From contig CANJLK010000006.1 of NCBI GenBank assembly GCA_947475465.1, positions 1-64,000 on the forward strand: a stretch of DNA of 64,000 bases. The letters run 5' to 3'. This DNA comes from Caulobacteraceae bacterium. GTDB lineage: Bacteria; Pseudomonadota; Alphaproteobacteria; Caulobacterales; Caulobacteraceae. This document shows, in pieces, positions 28,065 through 36,218 of this stretch (positions within the stretch are counted from its first letter, which is position 1; every line of letters begins with the position of its first letter). Under the pieces are notes generated by a model that was not told the origin of the DNA, ran no database searches, and saw nothing but the letters and a program-made list of their open reading frames with translations. The position numbers were made by a program, and so were the translations under genes.

Positions 28065-28179
28065 TTCGTCATCCTCCGGTCGCCCGAAGAGGCGATCCGG
28101 GGGACCCAAGCTGAGTGGGGCATCTCTCGAGCCGGCTTGGGTCCCCGGATCAGCCTGCGGCTGACCGGAGGATGACGAA
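28065..28179. repeat. Large GTCATCC-type inverted repeat (about 115 bp)
   Basis: The outer arms TTCGTCATCCTCCGGTC (28065-28081) and GACCGGAGGATGACGAA (28163-28179) are perfect complements over 17 bases. An inner pair (GATCCGGGGGACCCAAGC and GCTTGGGTCCCCGGATC) pairs with one bulge. The whole could fold into one long hairpin between two convergent genes and may serve as a bidirectional terminator. Same family as the elements at 5685 and 24708. Confidence 0.75.
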
Positions 28180-28197
28180 CGTTATGGGGATGCCGCC

Positions 28198-29676
28198 CTA
28201 CGGCATGTCCGCGATCACGGTGCCCTTGTCCAAGCCCACGCCGCGCACGGCCGCGTAGAGGCGTTCGCGCCTGCGGCCTGGGAGCCAGCTGTCGCGCGTG
28301 TCCTGGGGATCGCCCAGGTGGTAGTGCGATACGAATTCGCCGAAGGCGGTGACCTTGGGTGGCTCGATGGGTTGCAGGCGCCCGTCGCGGTTCAGGGCGT
28401 CGATGGCGCCGACCAGGCCCCCGAAGTCGGCGCGGGCCTTGGCGACCGCATCGCCCGTGTAGCCCATGAAGTGACCGACCAGCCGATCGCGGAAGGCCTC
28501 GACAGTAAGCCGGGCGACCTCGTCATCGGTTTCCACCGCCAGCTCGCACTCGGTGTCGAAACCGCCGGAGCGGTTGTTGAGATTGGCCGAGCCGACACGG
28601 GCGATGCGGTCGTCGAAGACGCTGGTCTTGGAGTGGACGATCACCGTCTTGCCCCCCGGCGTCATCGGCCAGAAGGCGCGGAACCGGCCGAAGACGTCCG
28701 CCGCGCGCAGCCGCCAGATCATCGCGCCGCGGGCCCGGTCCATGGTCAGGCGGTCGAACCAGCTGGGCGCCTCGCCGGTGGATATCAACACGATCTGCGG
28801 CCCGTTGGGTTCGCCCAGCCTCGCGGCCAGGGCCTCGGTGACCAGGGGCGAGGTGAAGTACTGGTTCTCCAGATAGATGGTGTCGCGAGCCTCGGCGATG
28901 CAGGTAAGCGTCAGCTTGCGGATCTCGCTGACCATCGGGCGCTTCTTCCAGTCGGGCTCGGTGCGGGCGATGCCGACCTCGACGTCGGTCAGCTGGGCCG
29001 GCACCTGATCGGGCCAGGGGTCGCCGCCGGCGTCGGGCGGCGGGGCCACGATCTCTCCGGTGGCGCGATGCCAGCGCTCGCGGGCCAGGTCGCCCAGGTC
29101 CTTGGCCGCCTGGCCGTCGACCATCATCATCACCTCGTGGCGGGGCGCGTGATAGTCCTGGTCGGGCATGATCCGGCGCGGGTCGTCGTCGCGGTGGCCG
29201 GGCGTGTCCCAGCGGTCGACGGAGATGTCGCCGCCGCCGCAGAAGGCCAGGCGGTCGTCGATCACCAGCACCTTCTGGTGGTGGCAGGCCCCGAACGGCA
29301 CCGCATCGTCCAGGCGGAACTTGACCGGCGTGTCGTGGAAAAACTTGCGCGCCTTGTGGGGGAAGAATTCCTGCTGGGCGGCGATGGGCAGGGCAGATCG
29401 CCAGATCAGCAGGCGGACATCGAGCTCCGGGCGGGCGCAGGCCAACTCCACCAGGATCCGGCCGACCTCGTCGGGATCGTCGGCGCCATCATAGCCGTCC
29501 GGGAACAGGCGGGTGCGCGGATCGAACCCCCAGCCCAGCAGCAGGATGGAGCGGCGGGCGTTCTGCAGCGCGTCGAAGACGGCGGTGAAATAGGCCTCGG
29601 TGTCGATCAGGAACGCCGCCCGGTTGGCCCGCGCGGTGCGCCAGCAGGTGTCGCCGGGTCTCAGCACCGTATCCAA
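28198..29676 (-). CDS. Phospholipase D-like protein with two HKD motifs
   Basis: Phosphatidyltransferase/phospholipase D superfamily. The two catalytic motifs are CHHQKVLVIDDRLAFCGGGD and IVHSKTSVFDDRIARVGSANLNNR (quoted in part), each His-x-Lys-x4-Asp. The mature start looks like DTVLRPGDTCWRTARANRAAFLIDTEAYF (first part). The start is uncertain: TTG 29676 has GGGGGA just before it, GTG 29709 is an alternative, and the track start at 29952 is too far up. About 492 residues. No signal peptide. Could be a cardiolipin-synthase-like or phospholipase D enzyme; substrate not determinable. Confidence 0.85.
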   Translation of the reverse strand: MDTVLRPGDTCWRTARANRAAFLIDTEAYFTAVFDALQNARRSILLLGWGFDPRTRLFPDGYDGADDPDEVGRILVELACARPELDVRLLIWRSALPIAAQQEFFPHKARKFFHDTPVKFRLDDAVPFGACHHQKVLVIDDRLAFCGGGDISVDRWDTPGHRDDDPRRIMPDQDYHAPRHEVMMMVDGQAAKDLGDLARERWHRATGEIVAPPPDAGGDPWPDQVPAQLTDVEVGIARTEPDWKKRPMVSEIRKLTLTCIAEARDTIYLENQYFTSPLVTEALAARLGEPNGPQIVLISTGEAPSWFDRLTMDRARGAMIWRLRAADVFGRFRAFWPMTPGGKTVIVHSKTSVFDDRIARVGSANLNNRSGGFDTECELAVETDDEVARLTVEAFRDRLVGHFMGYTGDAVAKARADFGGLVGAIDALNRDGRLQPIEPPKVTAFGEFVSHYHLGDPQDTRDSWLPGRRRERLYAAVRGVGLDKGTVIADMP

Positions 29677-29803
29677 CCGATCCCCCAATCCCCGATGTCT
29701 CTGCCGCACAAGAAAGCCTAGGGCGAAGCTTGGGTTCCGGCCAGGGGCGCCGGATCGGCCGAAAAGACGCGCGCCGGCCCGCAAAACCGACGCGCCGCTG
29801 CGT

Positions 29804-30163
29804 TCAGCGCGAAGACGTATCCTTGGCCCCGCCGACCGAGGCGGTGGTCTGCGGGCCGCCCATGTAGGCCGAGCAGGCGCCGGCCAGTTCGGCGGCGTAG
29901 TGGGCGCGGCCCTCGTCGCTCTTGGTCTGGCGGCGGGCCCGCTCGAACTCACTCTGCGCCCGGTCCTCGGCTACCTGCATGCGGCCGCGGCTGGCCGCCT
30001 TCAGGTATGCGTCCAGGCCCTTGGTGGCGGTCAGGCCGGAGCCCACGGCCAGCCCCTTGCATCGCGTTGCTTTGATATAGTCAATATCGGTCACATTTTT
30101 CGCAGCAAAGGCAGACCCCGCCGCCGCCCCACAAAGCATGAATGCGATAACAGCGATCTTCAT
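29804..30163 (-). CDS. Small secreted hypothetical protein
   Basis: 119 residues from the ATG at 30163 (ribosome site GGAGA). MKIAVIAFMLCGAAAGSAFA is a Sec signal peptide. The mature part has two cysteines (TRCKGL and GACSAYM) that could form a disulfide and a charged helical middle (AEDRAQSEFERARRQTKSDEG). No family recognised. The track start 17 codons earlier would bury the signal peptide. Confidence 0.6.
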   Translation of the reverse strand: MKIAVIAFMLCGAAAGSAFAAKNVTDIDYIKATRCKGLAVGSGLTATKGLDAYLKAASRGRMQVAEDRAQSEFERARRQTKSDEGRAHYAAELAGACSAYMGGPQTTASVGGAKDTSSR

Positions 30164-30267
30164 CAACAAATCTCCATCGGTTTTCGCCCCGCACGGAAAC
30201 TGTTCTTGTTGCATCTCAGACTCAAATTAACTGGAAGCAATGAAATTCTAGAGACGCTTTGGAGACA

Positions 30268-30313
30268 CCGCGTGACATTGTTACTGATCATGAACTGAAT
30301 TTAATTCACGCGG
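30268..30313. promoter_or_regulatory. Nested palindromes upstream of the DUF1289 gene
   Basis: CCGCGTGA (30268-30275) and TCACGCGG (30306-30313) are an 8-base inverted repeat. Inside lie TGATCA and the perfect palindrome TGAATT-T-AATTCA (30296-30308). The element sits 41 bases before the DUF1289 ATG in the divergent gap shared with the small secreted protein and looks like an operator region. Confidence 0.4.
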
Positions 30314-30353
30314 CTGGCGCGGCGGGCCGCAAATCCCTAGGTTCACCCCTGCC

Positions 30354-30572
30354 ATGAGCCAACCCGCCCGCCGCCCAACCGCCATCCGGACGCCCTGCGT
30401 GCAGGTGTGCGTCGTCGATGGGCCGAGCGGCCTTTGCCTGGGCTGTTTCCGGACCCTGGCGGAGATCGGCGGCTGGAGCGGCCTCACCGACGAACAGCGG
30501 GCCGATCTGATGCGCGACCTGCCGGGCCGCCGATCACGGATCGACCCCGCCAAGCTCTCCATGTTTGGCTAA
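30354..30572 (+). CDS. DUF1289 family protein
   Basis: 72-residue cytoplasmic protein with the DUF1289 cysteine pattern: TPCVQVCVVDGPSGLCLGCFRTLAEIGGW (four Cys in a CxxxC...CxxC layout; quoted here in parts as TPCVQVC and LCLGCFRTLAEI). Probably binds a metal or Fe-S cluster; function unknown. Followed after about 50 bases by the retropepsin-like gene on the same strand. Confidence 0.88.
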   Translation: MSQPARRPTAIRTPCVQVCVVDGPSGLCLGCFRTLAEIGGWSGLTDEQRADLMRDLPGRRSRIDPAKLSMFG

Positions 30573-30622
30573 CCCTGTCCGTTCACCGCTCGCAAACCGC
30601 AGCCCGCTAAACTCGCCCGCAA

Positions 30623-31186
30623 TTGGCCGAAAGGCTGTGGACGCGGGTGGATCCAGGCGTGGCGAGCGGCCTGAAATTGGCGACGATTGCGGCGGTGGCG
30701 CTGATCTCGGGCGCCGTCGGCGCCGAGGCGGTGCTGACGCTCGCCCGCCCCGGGCCGACCTTGCGCGCGGCCAAGGCCGAGAGCCTGAACCCGGCGTTGA
30801 CGCCATCGGCAGCGAACCCCGGCGCCGTGGCCATCCCGAAATCCCCTGACGGCCACTACTGGGCCAACGGCCAGGTGAACGGCGCCAACGTGCGGTTCCT
30901 GGTGGACACCGGAGCCACGGCGGTGGCGCTGACGCCCGGCGACGCCCAGCGCCTGGGGCTGAAGCCCGCCGACCTGCACTACGGCTTCCAGGTGGTCACC
31001 GCCGCCGGCCAGACCCGTGCGGCCCCCGTCAAGCTGGCCAGCATCACGGTCGCCGGCGCCCGGCTGGAGAACGTCGACGCCCTGGTGATCGAAAAGGGCC
31101 TCGACACCTCCCTGCTGGGAATGACCTACCTAGGCCGCCTCGCCGGCTTCCAGGCGAGCCGCACGGCGCTGGTCCTGCAGCCCTAG
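30623..31186 (+). CDS. Retropepsin-like aspartic protease, membrane-anchored
   Basis: Clan AA aspartic protease of the TIGR02281-like bacterial group. An N-terminal membrane helix (LATIAAVALISGAVGAEAVL, about residues 20-39) precedes a single pepsin-like domain. That domain holds the catalytic FLVDTGATAVALTP, then VVTAAGQTRAAPV and SLLGMTYLGRLAGFQ near the end. Probably dimeric and periplasmic. The start is uncertain: TTG 30623 or a nearby GTG (30647). Its last 57 bases overlap the convergent dusA gene. Confidence 0.82.
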   Translation: MAERLWTRVDPGVASGLKLATIAAVALISGAVGAEAVLTLARPGPTLRAAKAESLNPALTPSAANPGAVAIPKSPDGHYWANGQVNGANVRFLVDTGATAVALTPGDAQRLGLKPADLHYGFQVVTAAGQTRAAPVKLASITVAGARLENVDALVIEKGLDTSLLGMTYLGRLAGFQASRTALVLQP

Positions 31187-32149
31187 GACGGCGCCGAGCG
31201 CGGCGTCCACAACCTCCACGCCAGCTCCGGGCTTCACGCCCTCGACCGTGAGGATCCGCCGCCAGGTCCGCGCCCCGGCCTCGCCGTGGAAGAGCCCGAG
31301 CATGTGCCGCGTCATCGCCGCCAGGTGCGTCCCCGCCGCCAGTTCGCGGGCGATGTAGGGCCGGTAGCGCGAGACCGCCTCCACCGCCGTGACCACGTCG
31401 CTCTCGCCGAACAGCCGCGCATCGACTTCGCCCAGAAGCCCCGGCGTATGGTAGGCGGCGCGCCCCAGCATCACCCCGTCCACATGCGCCAGGTGCGCCT
31501 GCGCCTCCTCCAGGTTGGCGACCCCGCCATTGAGGACAATAGTCAGGTCCGGGCGGTCACGCTTCAGCCGATAGACCAGCGGATAGTTGAGCGGCGGCAC
31601 ATCGCGGTTCTCCTTCGGCGACAGCCCCTTCAACAGCGCCTTTCGGGCATGGACCACGAAATGCCGCACGCCTGCAGCGGCGCACAGATCGACCAGGCGA
31701 AACAGGCTCTCCTCCGGGTCCTGGTCGTCGACGCCGATGCGGCACTTGACGGTGACCGGGACCTTTACCGCCGCGCCGATGGCCGCCATGCACTCGGCCA
31801 CCAGCTCCGGCTCGCGCATCAGGCACGCTCCGAACCGGCCCGACTGCACCCGGTCGGAGGGACAGCCGACGTTGAGGTTGATCTCATCGTAGCCCTCGGC
31901 CTCGCCGATCCGCGCGGCCTGCGCCAGATCCGCCGGGTCCGACCCGCCCAGCTGCAAGGCCACCGGATGCTCCGCCGCATCAAAGGCCAGCAGGCGCGCG
32001 CGGTCGCCATGCAGGATCGCGCCCGTGGTCAGCATCTCGGTATAGAGCATCGCCCGCCCGCTCAGCGTCCGGTGCAGGACCCGGCAATGCCGGTCCGTCC
32101 AGTCCATCATGGGGGCGACGGATAGCCGGTGGGGCTGTAGGTCTTGCAA
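31130..32149 (-). CDS. dusA: tRNA-dihydrouridine synthase DusA
   Basis: FMN enzyme reducing uridines in the tRNA D-loop. HRLSVAPMMDWTDRHCR at the N-terminus, YTEMLTTGAILHGDR, NLNVGCPSDRVQSGRFGACLM (catalytic Cys in NxGCP), VTVKCRIG and HARKALLKGLSPKENRDVPPL (part) are DusA signatures. The TTG at 32149 ((M)QDLQPHRLSVAPM) gives 339 residues, close to the family; the track start at 32224 is also TTG. Convergent with, and overlapping, the retropepsin gene. Confidence 0.92.
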   Translation of the reverse strand: MQDLQPHRLSVAPMMDWTDRHCRVLHRTLSGRAMLYTEMLTTGAILHGDRARLLAFDAAEHPVALQLGGSDPADLAQAARIGEAEGYDEINLNVGCPSDRVQSGRFGACLMREPELVAECMAAIGAAVKVPVTVKCRIGVDDQDPEESLFRLVDLCAAAGVRHFVVHARKALLKGLSPKENRDVPPLNYPLVYRLKRDRPDLTIVLNGGVANLEEAQAHLAHVDGVMLGRAAYHTPGLLGEVDARLFGESDVVTAVEAVSRYRPYIARELAAGTHLAAMTRHMLGLFHGEAGARTWRRILTVEGVKPGAGVEVVDAALGAVLGLQDQRRAARLEAGEAA

Positions 32150-32258
32150 GGCGCAGGTGTCTCGACGGGCCGGCGCCGGGCGGGACGCACTGGCGGCAAG
32201 ATAGCGATCCGCGGGCCTTCCCAAAAGCCTCGATGGCGCCGGCGCGGCTGACCACAGC

Positions 32259-32777
32259 TCAGGCGACCTGGGCTTGTGCTTCGGACAGCTCGGCGGCGAA
32301 GGCGGCGCGGGCGGCCTTGAAGGCGTTCAGGGGGAACTTGACCGGCACGCCCATCAGGGCGGCCCAGAGCATCTCCAGGTGCGCGGACCAGCCGGCGGCG
32401 GCGCGCGCGGCGTCCTCGGAACTGGGGACGGTCACCTGCAAGGTCAGCCGGGTCATCGGGCCCAGCGGCTCCAGCTCCCAGCGGATCGGCCGGTCCGGCT
32501 GGCCGGGACTGCTCCAGGAATAGGCCAGCAGGCGCAGCGGCTGCATGGCGGTGACCGGACTGTCGATCACCGAGCCGCTGTCCGAAAAATCGATGCGGGC
32601 CAGGCCGCCCACCTTGAGCTCGATGGTTCCAGGCGCCAGCCAGCGCGACAGTCGGGCCGACTCTGTCAGCTCCGCCCAGACCTCCTCCAGATGGTTGTCG
32701 AGCGTCAGATTGAACGTCGCGGTGATCGTTTGGGCCGTGCGGGTGAAGCAGGCGGCGAGAAAGGCGGATTCGGACAT
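32259..32777 (-). CDS. SRPBCC (AHSA1-like) domain protein
   Basis: 172 residues from the ATG at 32777, which has a perfect GGAGG seven bases upstream. The pattern FNLTLDNHLEEVWAELTESARLSRWL, then beta strands and LTLQVTVPSSEDAARAAAGWSAHLEML fits an AHSA1/START-like ligand-binding fold. Ligand unknown. Divergent from the SnoaL-like gene, with a FixK/FNR-type palindrome between them. Confidence 0.78.
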   Translation of the reverse strand: MSESAFLAACFTRTAQTITATFNLTLDNHLEEVWAELTESARLSRWLAPGTIELKVGGLARIDFSDSGSVIDSPVTAMQPLRLLAYSWSSPGQPDRPIRWELEPLGPMTRLTLQVTVPSSEDAARAAAGWSAHLEMLWAALMGVPVKFPLNAFKAARAAFAAELSEAQAQVA

Positions 32778-32826
32778 CGGGGGGCCTCCAGACATCCGAG
32801 GCTAGAATGGGCCACGCCCAGCCGGT

Positions 32827-32840
32827 TTGACCCAGGTCAA
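32827..32840. promoter_or_regulatory. FixK/FNR-type box TTGAC-N4-GTCAA
   Basis: TTGACCCAGGTCAA is a perfect palindrome matching the TTGAC-N4-GTCAA form recognised by alphaproteobacterial FixK/FNR proteins. It lies 50 bases before the SRPBCC start (minus) and 110 before the SnoaL-like start (plus). Control by oxygen limitation is inference. Confidence 0.55.
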
Positions 32841-32949
32841 GCCGCGGCGCCTCCATCAGGCTTGACCCCTCTCTCGGAAGGCGCTGTAGCGAAAACGACG
32901 ACGCCCCACCGACAAAGAGGGCGAACCGCGAAAACCCAGGGAGAGCCGG

Positions 32950-33426
32950 ATGAACCTCGAGGAAATCGAAGCCATCAAGCAGCTGAAGGCCCGCTACTTC
33001 CGCTTCATGGACACCAAGCAGTGGGACAAGTGGGGCATGGTCTGGACGGAGGACGCCGAGCTGCATAATCCCAGCGCCCGTCCGGAACCCATCGTCGGCC
33101 GCGCCGAGATCCAGCGTCTGGTGAGCAGCCGCCTGGCCAATACGCTTAGTGTCCACCACGGCCACATGCCCGAGATCACCATCACCGGCGAGCGCGAGGC
33201 CAACGGGGTCTGGGCGATGTACGACCTTCTGATGGGCCAGCACCCCGCCGACCTGCTGTCCGGGAATTCGACCGGACGCACCCTGATCGGCTACGGCCAC
33301 TACATCGAGCAGTACCGCAAGGACCCGGATGGGCAGTGGCGAATCCGGCGGCTGGAACTGCGACGGCTGCATACGGACGAAATGACCCACCAGCGCAGCA
33401 CCGACCCCTCGGTGTTCCCGTCCTGA
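32950..33426 (+). CDS. SnoaL-like / NTF2-fold protein
   Basis: 158-residue cytoplasmic protein of the SnoaL_4-type cone fold: IEAIKQLKARYFRFMDTKQWDKW, then WTEDAELHNPSARPEPIVG (parts quoted) and GRTLIGYGHYIEQYRKDPDGQWRI. Relatives include dehydratases and isomerases of the bile-acid dehydratase type, with Tyr, Asp and His in the pocket. AGGGAGAG precedes the ATG. Two bases separate it from the alpha-hydroxy-acid oxidase gene, so the two form an operon. Confidence 0.82.
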   Translation: MNLEEIEAIKQLKARYFRFMDTKQWDKWGMVWTEDAELHNPSARPEPIVGRAEIQRLVSSRLANTLSVHHGHMPEITITGEREANGVWAMYDLLMGQHPADLLSGNSTGRTLIGYGHYIEQYRKDPDGQWRIRRLELRRLHTDEMTHQRSTDPSVFPS

Positions 33427-33428
33427 GC

Positions 33429-34508
33429 ATGGCCGCGCAACTGATCAACCTTGCCGACTACGAGGCGGCCGCCAGGGATCGGCTGCCCCGGGAAATCTGG
33501 GACTTCATCGCCGGCGGATCGATGGACGGAATTTCCCTCCGGCGAAATCGTTCGGCCTTCGAGGCCCTGGCGCTGCAGCCGCGCAACCTGCGCGACGTGA
33601 CCAGCCGCGACCTGAGGACCACCGTTCTCGGGACCCCGGTCAGCATGCCGATCATCGTCTCCCCGGCCGGGGTGCAGGCGGCGGCCGATCCTGAAGCCGA
33701 GGTCGCCACCGCGCGGGGCGTCGGACTGTCGGACACCATCATGACCGTGCCCATGGGCGCCAATCGCGCCCTGGCGGACATCGCGGCGGCGGCGACCGGA
33801 CCGCTCTGGCAACAGGTCTACCACCGCTCGCGCGAGCACACCGAGGGGGTGGTGCGCCAGGCCGAGGCGCTGGGCTTCGCCGCCATCTGCCTGACCTGCG
33901 ACGTGCCCGTGTACAGCCTCAAGGAACGCGACCAGCGCAACGGCTTCGACGTCCTGCGCTACGCCCAGACCGGCGATGTGGCGGGCTCCGTGGCGCCCTA
34001 CCCCGCCATGGCCTTCGCGGCGCAACCGCGCGAGCCTCTGACCTGGCGCGAGGTCGAATGGCTGCGCGGCCTGACGAAACTGCCCATCGTGCTCAAAGGC
34101 CTGACGCACCCCGACGACGCCCGGATCGGAGCCGACGCCGGCGCCAACGCCGTGATGGTCTCGACCCATGGCGGACGCATCGTCGATGGGACCCTCAGCG
34201 CCCTTGAATCCCTGCCGTCCGTGGTCGACGCCGTGGGAAGCCGGGTGGAGGTCTATCTGGACTCCGGCGTCCGCCGTGGGTCGGACGCGCTGAAGGCCCT
34301 GGCGCTCGGCGCGCGGGCGGTCGGCGTGGCGCGGCCGTTCCTCTGGGGCCTGGCGGTGGACGGGGCGCAGGGCGTGCACGCGGTGCTGGAGATCCTGCGC
34401 GCCGAATTCGACCTGGCTCTGGCCTTCTGCGGCCACACCGATGTGGCGGGAATTACGCCGGACACGGTGCATGTGCCCCTGGGCTGGGGCCTATCGGCGG
34501 GGCGCTGA
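33429..34508 (+). CDS. FMN-dependent alpha-hydroxy-acid dehydrogenase/oxidase family protein
   Basis: TIM-barrel flavoprotein oxidising 2-hydroxy acids. It starts MAAQLINLADYEAAARDRLP with WDFIAGGSMDGISLRRNR; PIIVSPAGVQAAADPEAEV, WQQVYHRSREHT, ICLTCDVPVYSLKERDQRNG (part), LPIVLKGLTHPDDA and VYLDSGVRRGSDALKALALGA follow. The active-site motif is STHGGRIVD where the family has SNHGGRQLD, so the His and Arg remain but Asn and Gln are replaced. 359 residues. Co-transcribed with the SnoaL-like gene. Confidence 0.88.
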   Translation: MAAQLINLADYEAAARDRLPREIWDFIAGGSMDGISLRRNRSAFEALALQPRNLRDVTSRDLRTTVLGTPVSMPIIVSPAGVQAAADPEAEVATARGVGLSDTIMTVPMGANRALADIAAAATGPLWQQVYHRSREHTEGVVRQAEALGFAAICLTCDVPVYSLKERDQRNGFDVLRYAQTGDVAGSVAPYPAMAFAAQPREPLTWREVEWLRGLTKLPIVLKGLTHPDDARIGADAGANAVMVSTHGGRIVDGTLSALESLPSVVDAVGSRVEVYLDSGVRRGSDALKALALGARAVGVARPFLWGLAVDGAQGVHAVLEILRAEFDLALAFCGHTDVAGITPDTVHVPLGWGLSAGR

Positions 34509-34561
34509 AACCCGGGACTGGAGTTGCGGGTTTCACGGAGGTCGGTAGAGGAGACCCGCCC

Positions 34562-34750
34562 ATGCCCGCCAAATCCGCAGCCCAGCAGAAAGCCGCCGGC
34601 GCGGCGCTGTCCGCCAAGCGCGGCGACACGCCCAAGTCCAAGCTGAAAGGGGCTTCGAAATCCATGGCCACCTCCATGAGCGAGACGGAACTTGAGAAGA
34701 TGGCCTCGACCAGGCGTAAGGGAAAGCCGGAGCACCTGGCGCGCGGCTAG
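34562..34750 (+). CDS. DUF3008 family small protein
   Basis: 62 residues, very basic: MPAKSAAQQKAAGAALSAKR, ending with ELEKMASTRRKGKPEHLARG (part). This is the DUF3008 pattern, an uncharacterised small protein family. GGAGACC lies before the ATG. No signal peptide. Confidence 0.8.
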   Translation: MPAKSAAQQKAAGAALSAKRGDTPKSKLKGASKSMATSMSETELEKMASTRRKGKPEHLARG

Positions 34751-34805
34751 GGCGGCGTTTGCAACTCTACCCCGCCGCCGCCGTTGGGAAACCGGAGCGG
34801 GAGAG

Positions 34806-36170
34806 ATGAACATGCGCGGATATCTGCTGGCCGGCGCCGGCGTCGCGGCCCTCAGCTTGGCGGCGTGCTCGATGCCGCTAGGCTCACCCGACCCACTGGT
34901 GGGTTTCGGGCCAAACCCCAGCCTTCGTCCGCCGCAGAAGGCCCTGATCCCCACTGTGGGCGTGCCGAAGGTGATCCATTGGCAGGCCGGGGACGCGCCG
35001 AAGGCGCCGCCTGGCTTCACGGTCAACCGCTTCGCCGAGGGCCTGGACCACCCGCGATGGGCCTATGTCCTGCCCAACGGCGACGTCCTGGTCTCGGAAA
35101 GCGCCACGGAAGAAGCTCCCGCAGACAAAATGAACCAGGGCATCAAGGGCTTTTTCGGCAAGCTGCTCATGAAGAACGTCGGCTCGGTTCAGAAGAGCCC
35201 CAACGCCATCTACCTTTTGCGCGACCAGGACGGCGACGGCGTCGCCGAAACCAGGAGCCTGTTCGCCAGCGGCCTGACACGGCCCTTCGGAATGACCCTG
35301 ATCGGCCAGACGCTATATGTGGCCAACGACAACGGCGTGGTCAGCTACCCCTACGCGGACGGCCAGACATCGGAAGCGGGTTCCGGGACTCCTGTGTTCA
35401 GCCTGCCCGGCGGACCGATCAATCACCACTGGACCAAGAACATCGTCGCCAGCCCCGACGGGACCAGGATCTACGCCACGACGGGGTCGAACTCGAATGT
35501 CGGCGACAATGGCATGGCGGCCGAGGAAGGCCGCGCTCAGATCTACGAATACAACCTGGCCACCCGCCAGCTGCGGACTTTCGCCACCGGCATCCGCAAT
35601 CCGAACGGGATGGGCTTCGAGCCCGCGACAGGGGTGCTCTACACCGTGTCCAACGAGCGTGACGAGATCGGCAACGATACGCCCCCCGACTACCTGACCA
35701 GCGTGAGGGATGGCGCCTTCTACGGCTGGCCCTACAGCTACTATGGCCAGAACGTCGATGTGCGCGCCAAGCCCGCGCGGCCGGACCTGGTGGCCAGGGC
35801 GATTGCGCCGGACTACGGCCTTGGGCCCCACACCGCCTCGCTCGGCCTGACCTTCTACACCGCCGAGGCCTTCCCGGCGCCGTACCGCGGCGGGGTGTTC
35901 GTGGGCCAGCATGGATCGTGGAACCGCAAGCCGCTGAACGGCTACCGCGTCGTCTTCGTGCCCTTCGCCGGCGGCAAGCCGCAGATGCCTGCCCAGGTTT
36001 TCCTGACCGGGTTCCTCAGCGCCGACGACAAGATCAAGGGAAGACCGGTGGGCGTGGCGGTCGACAAGCGCGGGGCCCTGCTGGTTGTCGATGACGTGGG
36101 CGGGATCGTCTGGCGGGTCGCCCCGGGCGCCAGCGTCGTCACCACGACAACGACCGGCCCCACGTCCTAG
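34806..36170 (+). CDS. Sorbosone-dehydrogenase-like beta-propeller lipoprotein
   Basis: Predicted lipoprotein: MNMRGYLLAGAGVAALSLAAC has a lipobox LAAC, with mature Cys at about residue 21. The rest is a six-bladed PQQ-type propeller of the soluble aldose/sorbosone dehydrogenase family: FAEGLDHPRWAYVLPNGDVLVSES (part), LLRDQDGDGVAETRSLFASG, NPNGMGFEPATGVLYTVSNERDEIG (part), DGAFYGWPYSYYGQN and VFVGQHGSWNRKPLNGYRV. 454 residues; the ATG at 34806 follows GGAGCGGGAGAG. Oxidises sugars or alcohols if PQQ-dependent; substrate unknown. Confidence 0.85.
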   Translation: MNMRGYLLAGAGVAALSLAACSMPLGSPDPLVGFGPNPSLRPPQKALIPTVGVPKVIHWQAGDAPKAPPGFTVNRFAEGLDHPRWAYVLPNGDVLVSESATEEAPADKMNQGIKGFFGKLLMKNVGSVQKSPNAIYLLRDQDGDGVAETRSLFASGLTRPFGMTLIGQTLYVANDNGVVSYPYADGQTSEAGSGTPVFSLPGGPINHHWTKNIVASPDGTRIYATTGSNSNVGDNGMAAEEGRAQIYEYNLATRQLRTFATGIRNPNGMGFEPATGVLYTVSNERDEIGNDTPPDYLTSVRDGAFYGWPYSYYGQNVDVRAKPARPDLVARAIAPDYGLGPHTASLGLTFYTAEAFPAPYRGGVFVGQHGSWNRKPLNGYRVVFVPFAGGKPQMPAQVFLTGFLSADDKIKGRPVGVAVDKRGALLVVDDVGGIVWRVAPGASVVTTTTTGPTS

Positions 36171-36180
36171 AACGGAGGGG

Positions 36181-36210
36181 ACCGTGACCGGCGCCGGCGC
36201 CGGCCACGGC
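36181..36210. terminator. Bidirectional terminator-like hairpin
   Basis: ACCGTGACCGGCGCC and GGCGCCGGCCACGGC form an almost perfect 15-base stem between the convergent sorbosone-dehydrogenase-like and thiolase genes. No clear T-tract follows, so the mechanism is uncertain. Confidence 0.45.
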
Positions 36211-36218
36211 CTTGCCCT

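Noticed and set aside
32107-33390. 427-residue minus-strand ORF spanning SRPBCC and SnoaL-like genes
   Set aside because: Crosses two genes on different strands that each have recognisable folds and good ribosome sites.
33300-34472. 390-residue minus-strand ORF
   Set aside because: Antisense to the alpha-hydroxy-acid oxidase gene, whose flavoprotein motifs are clear.
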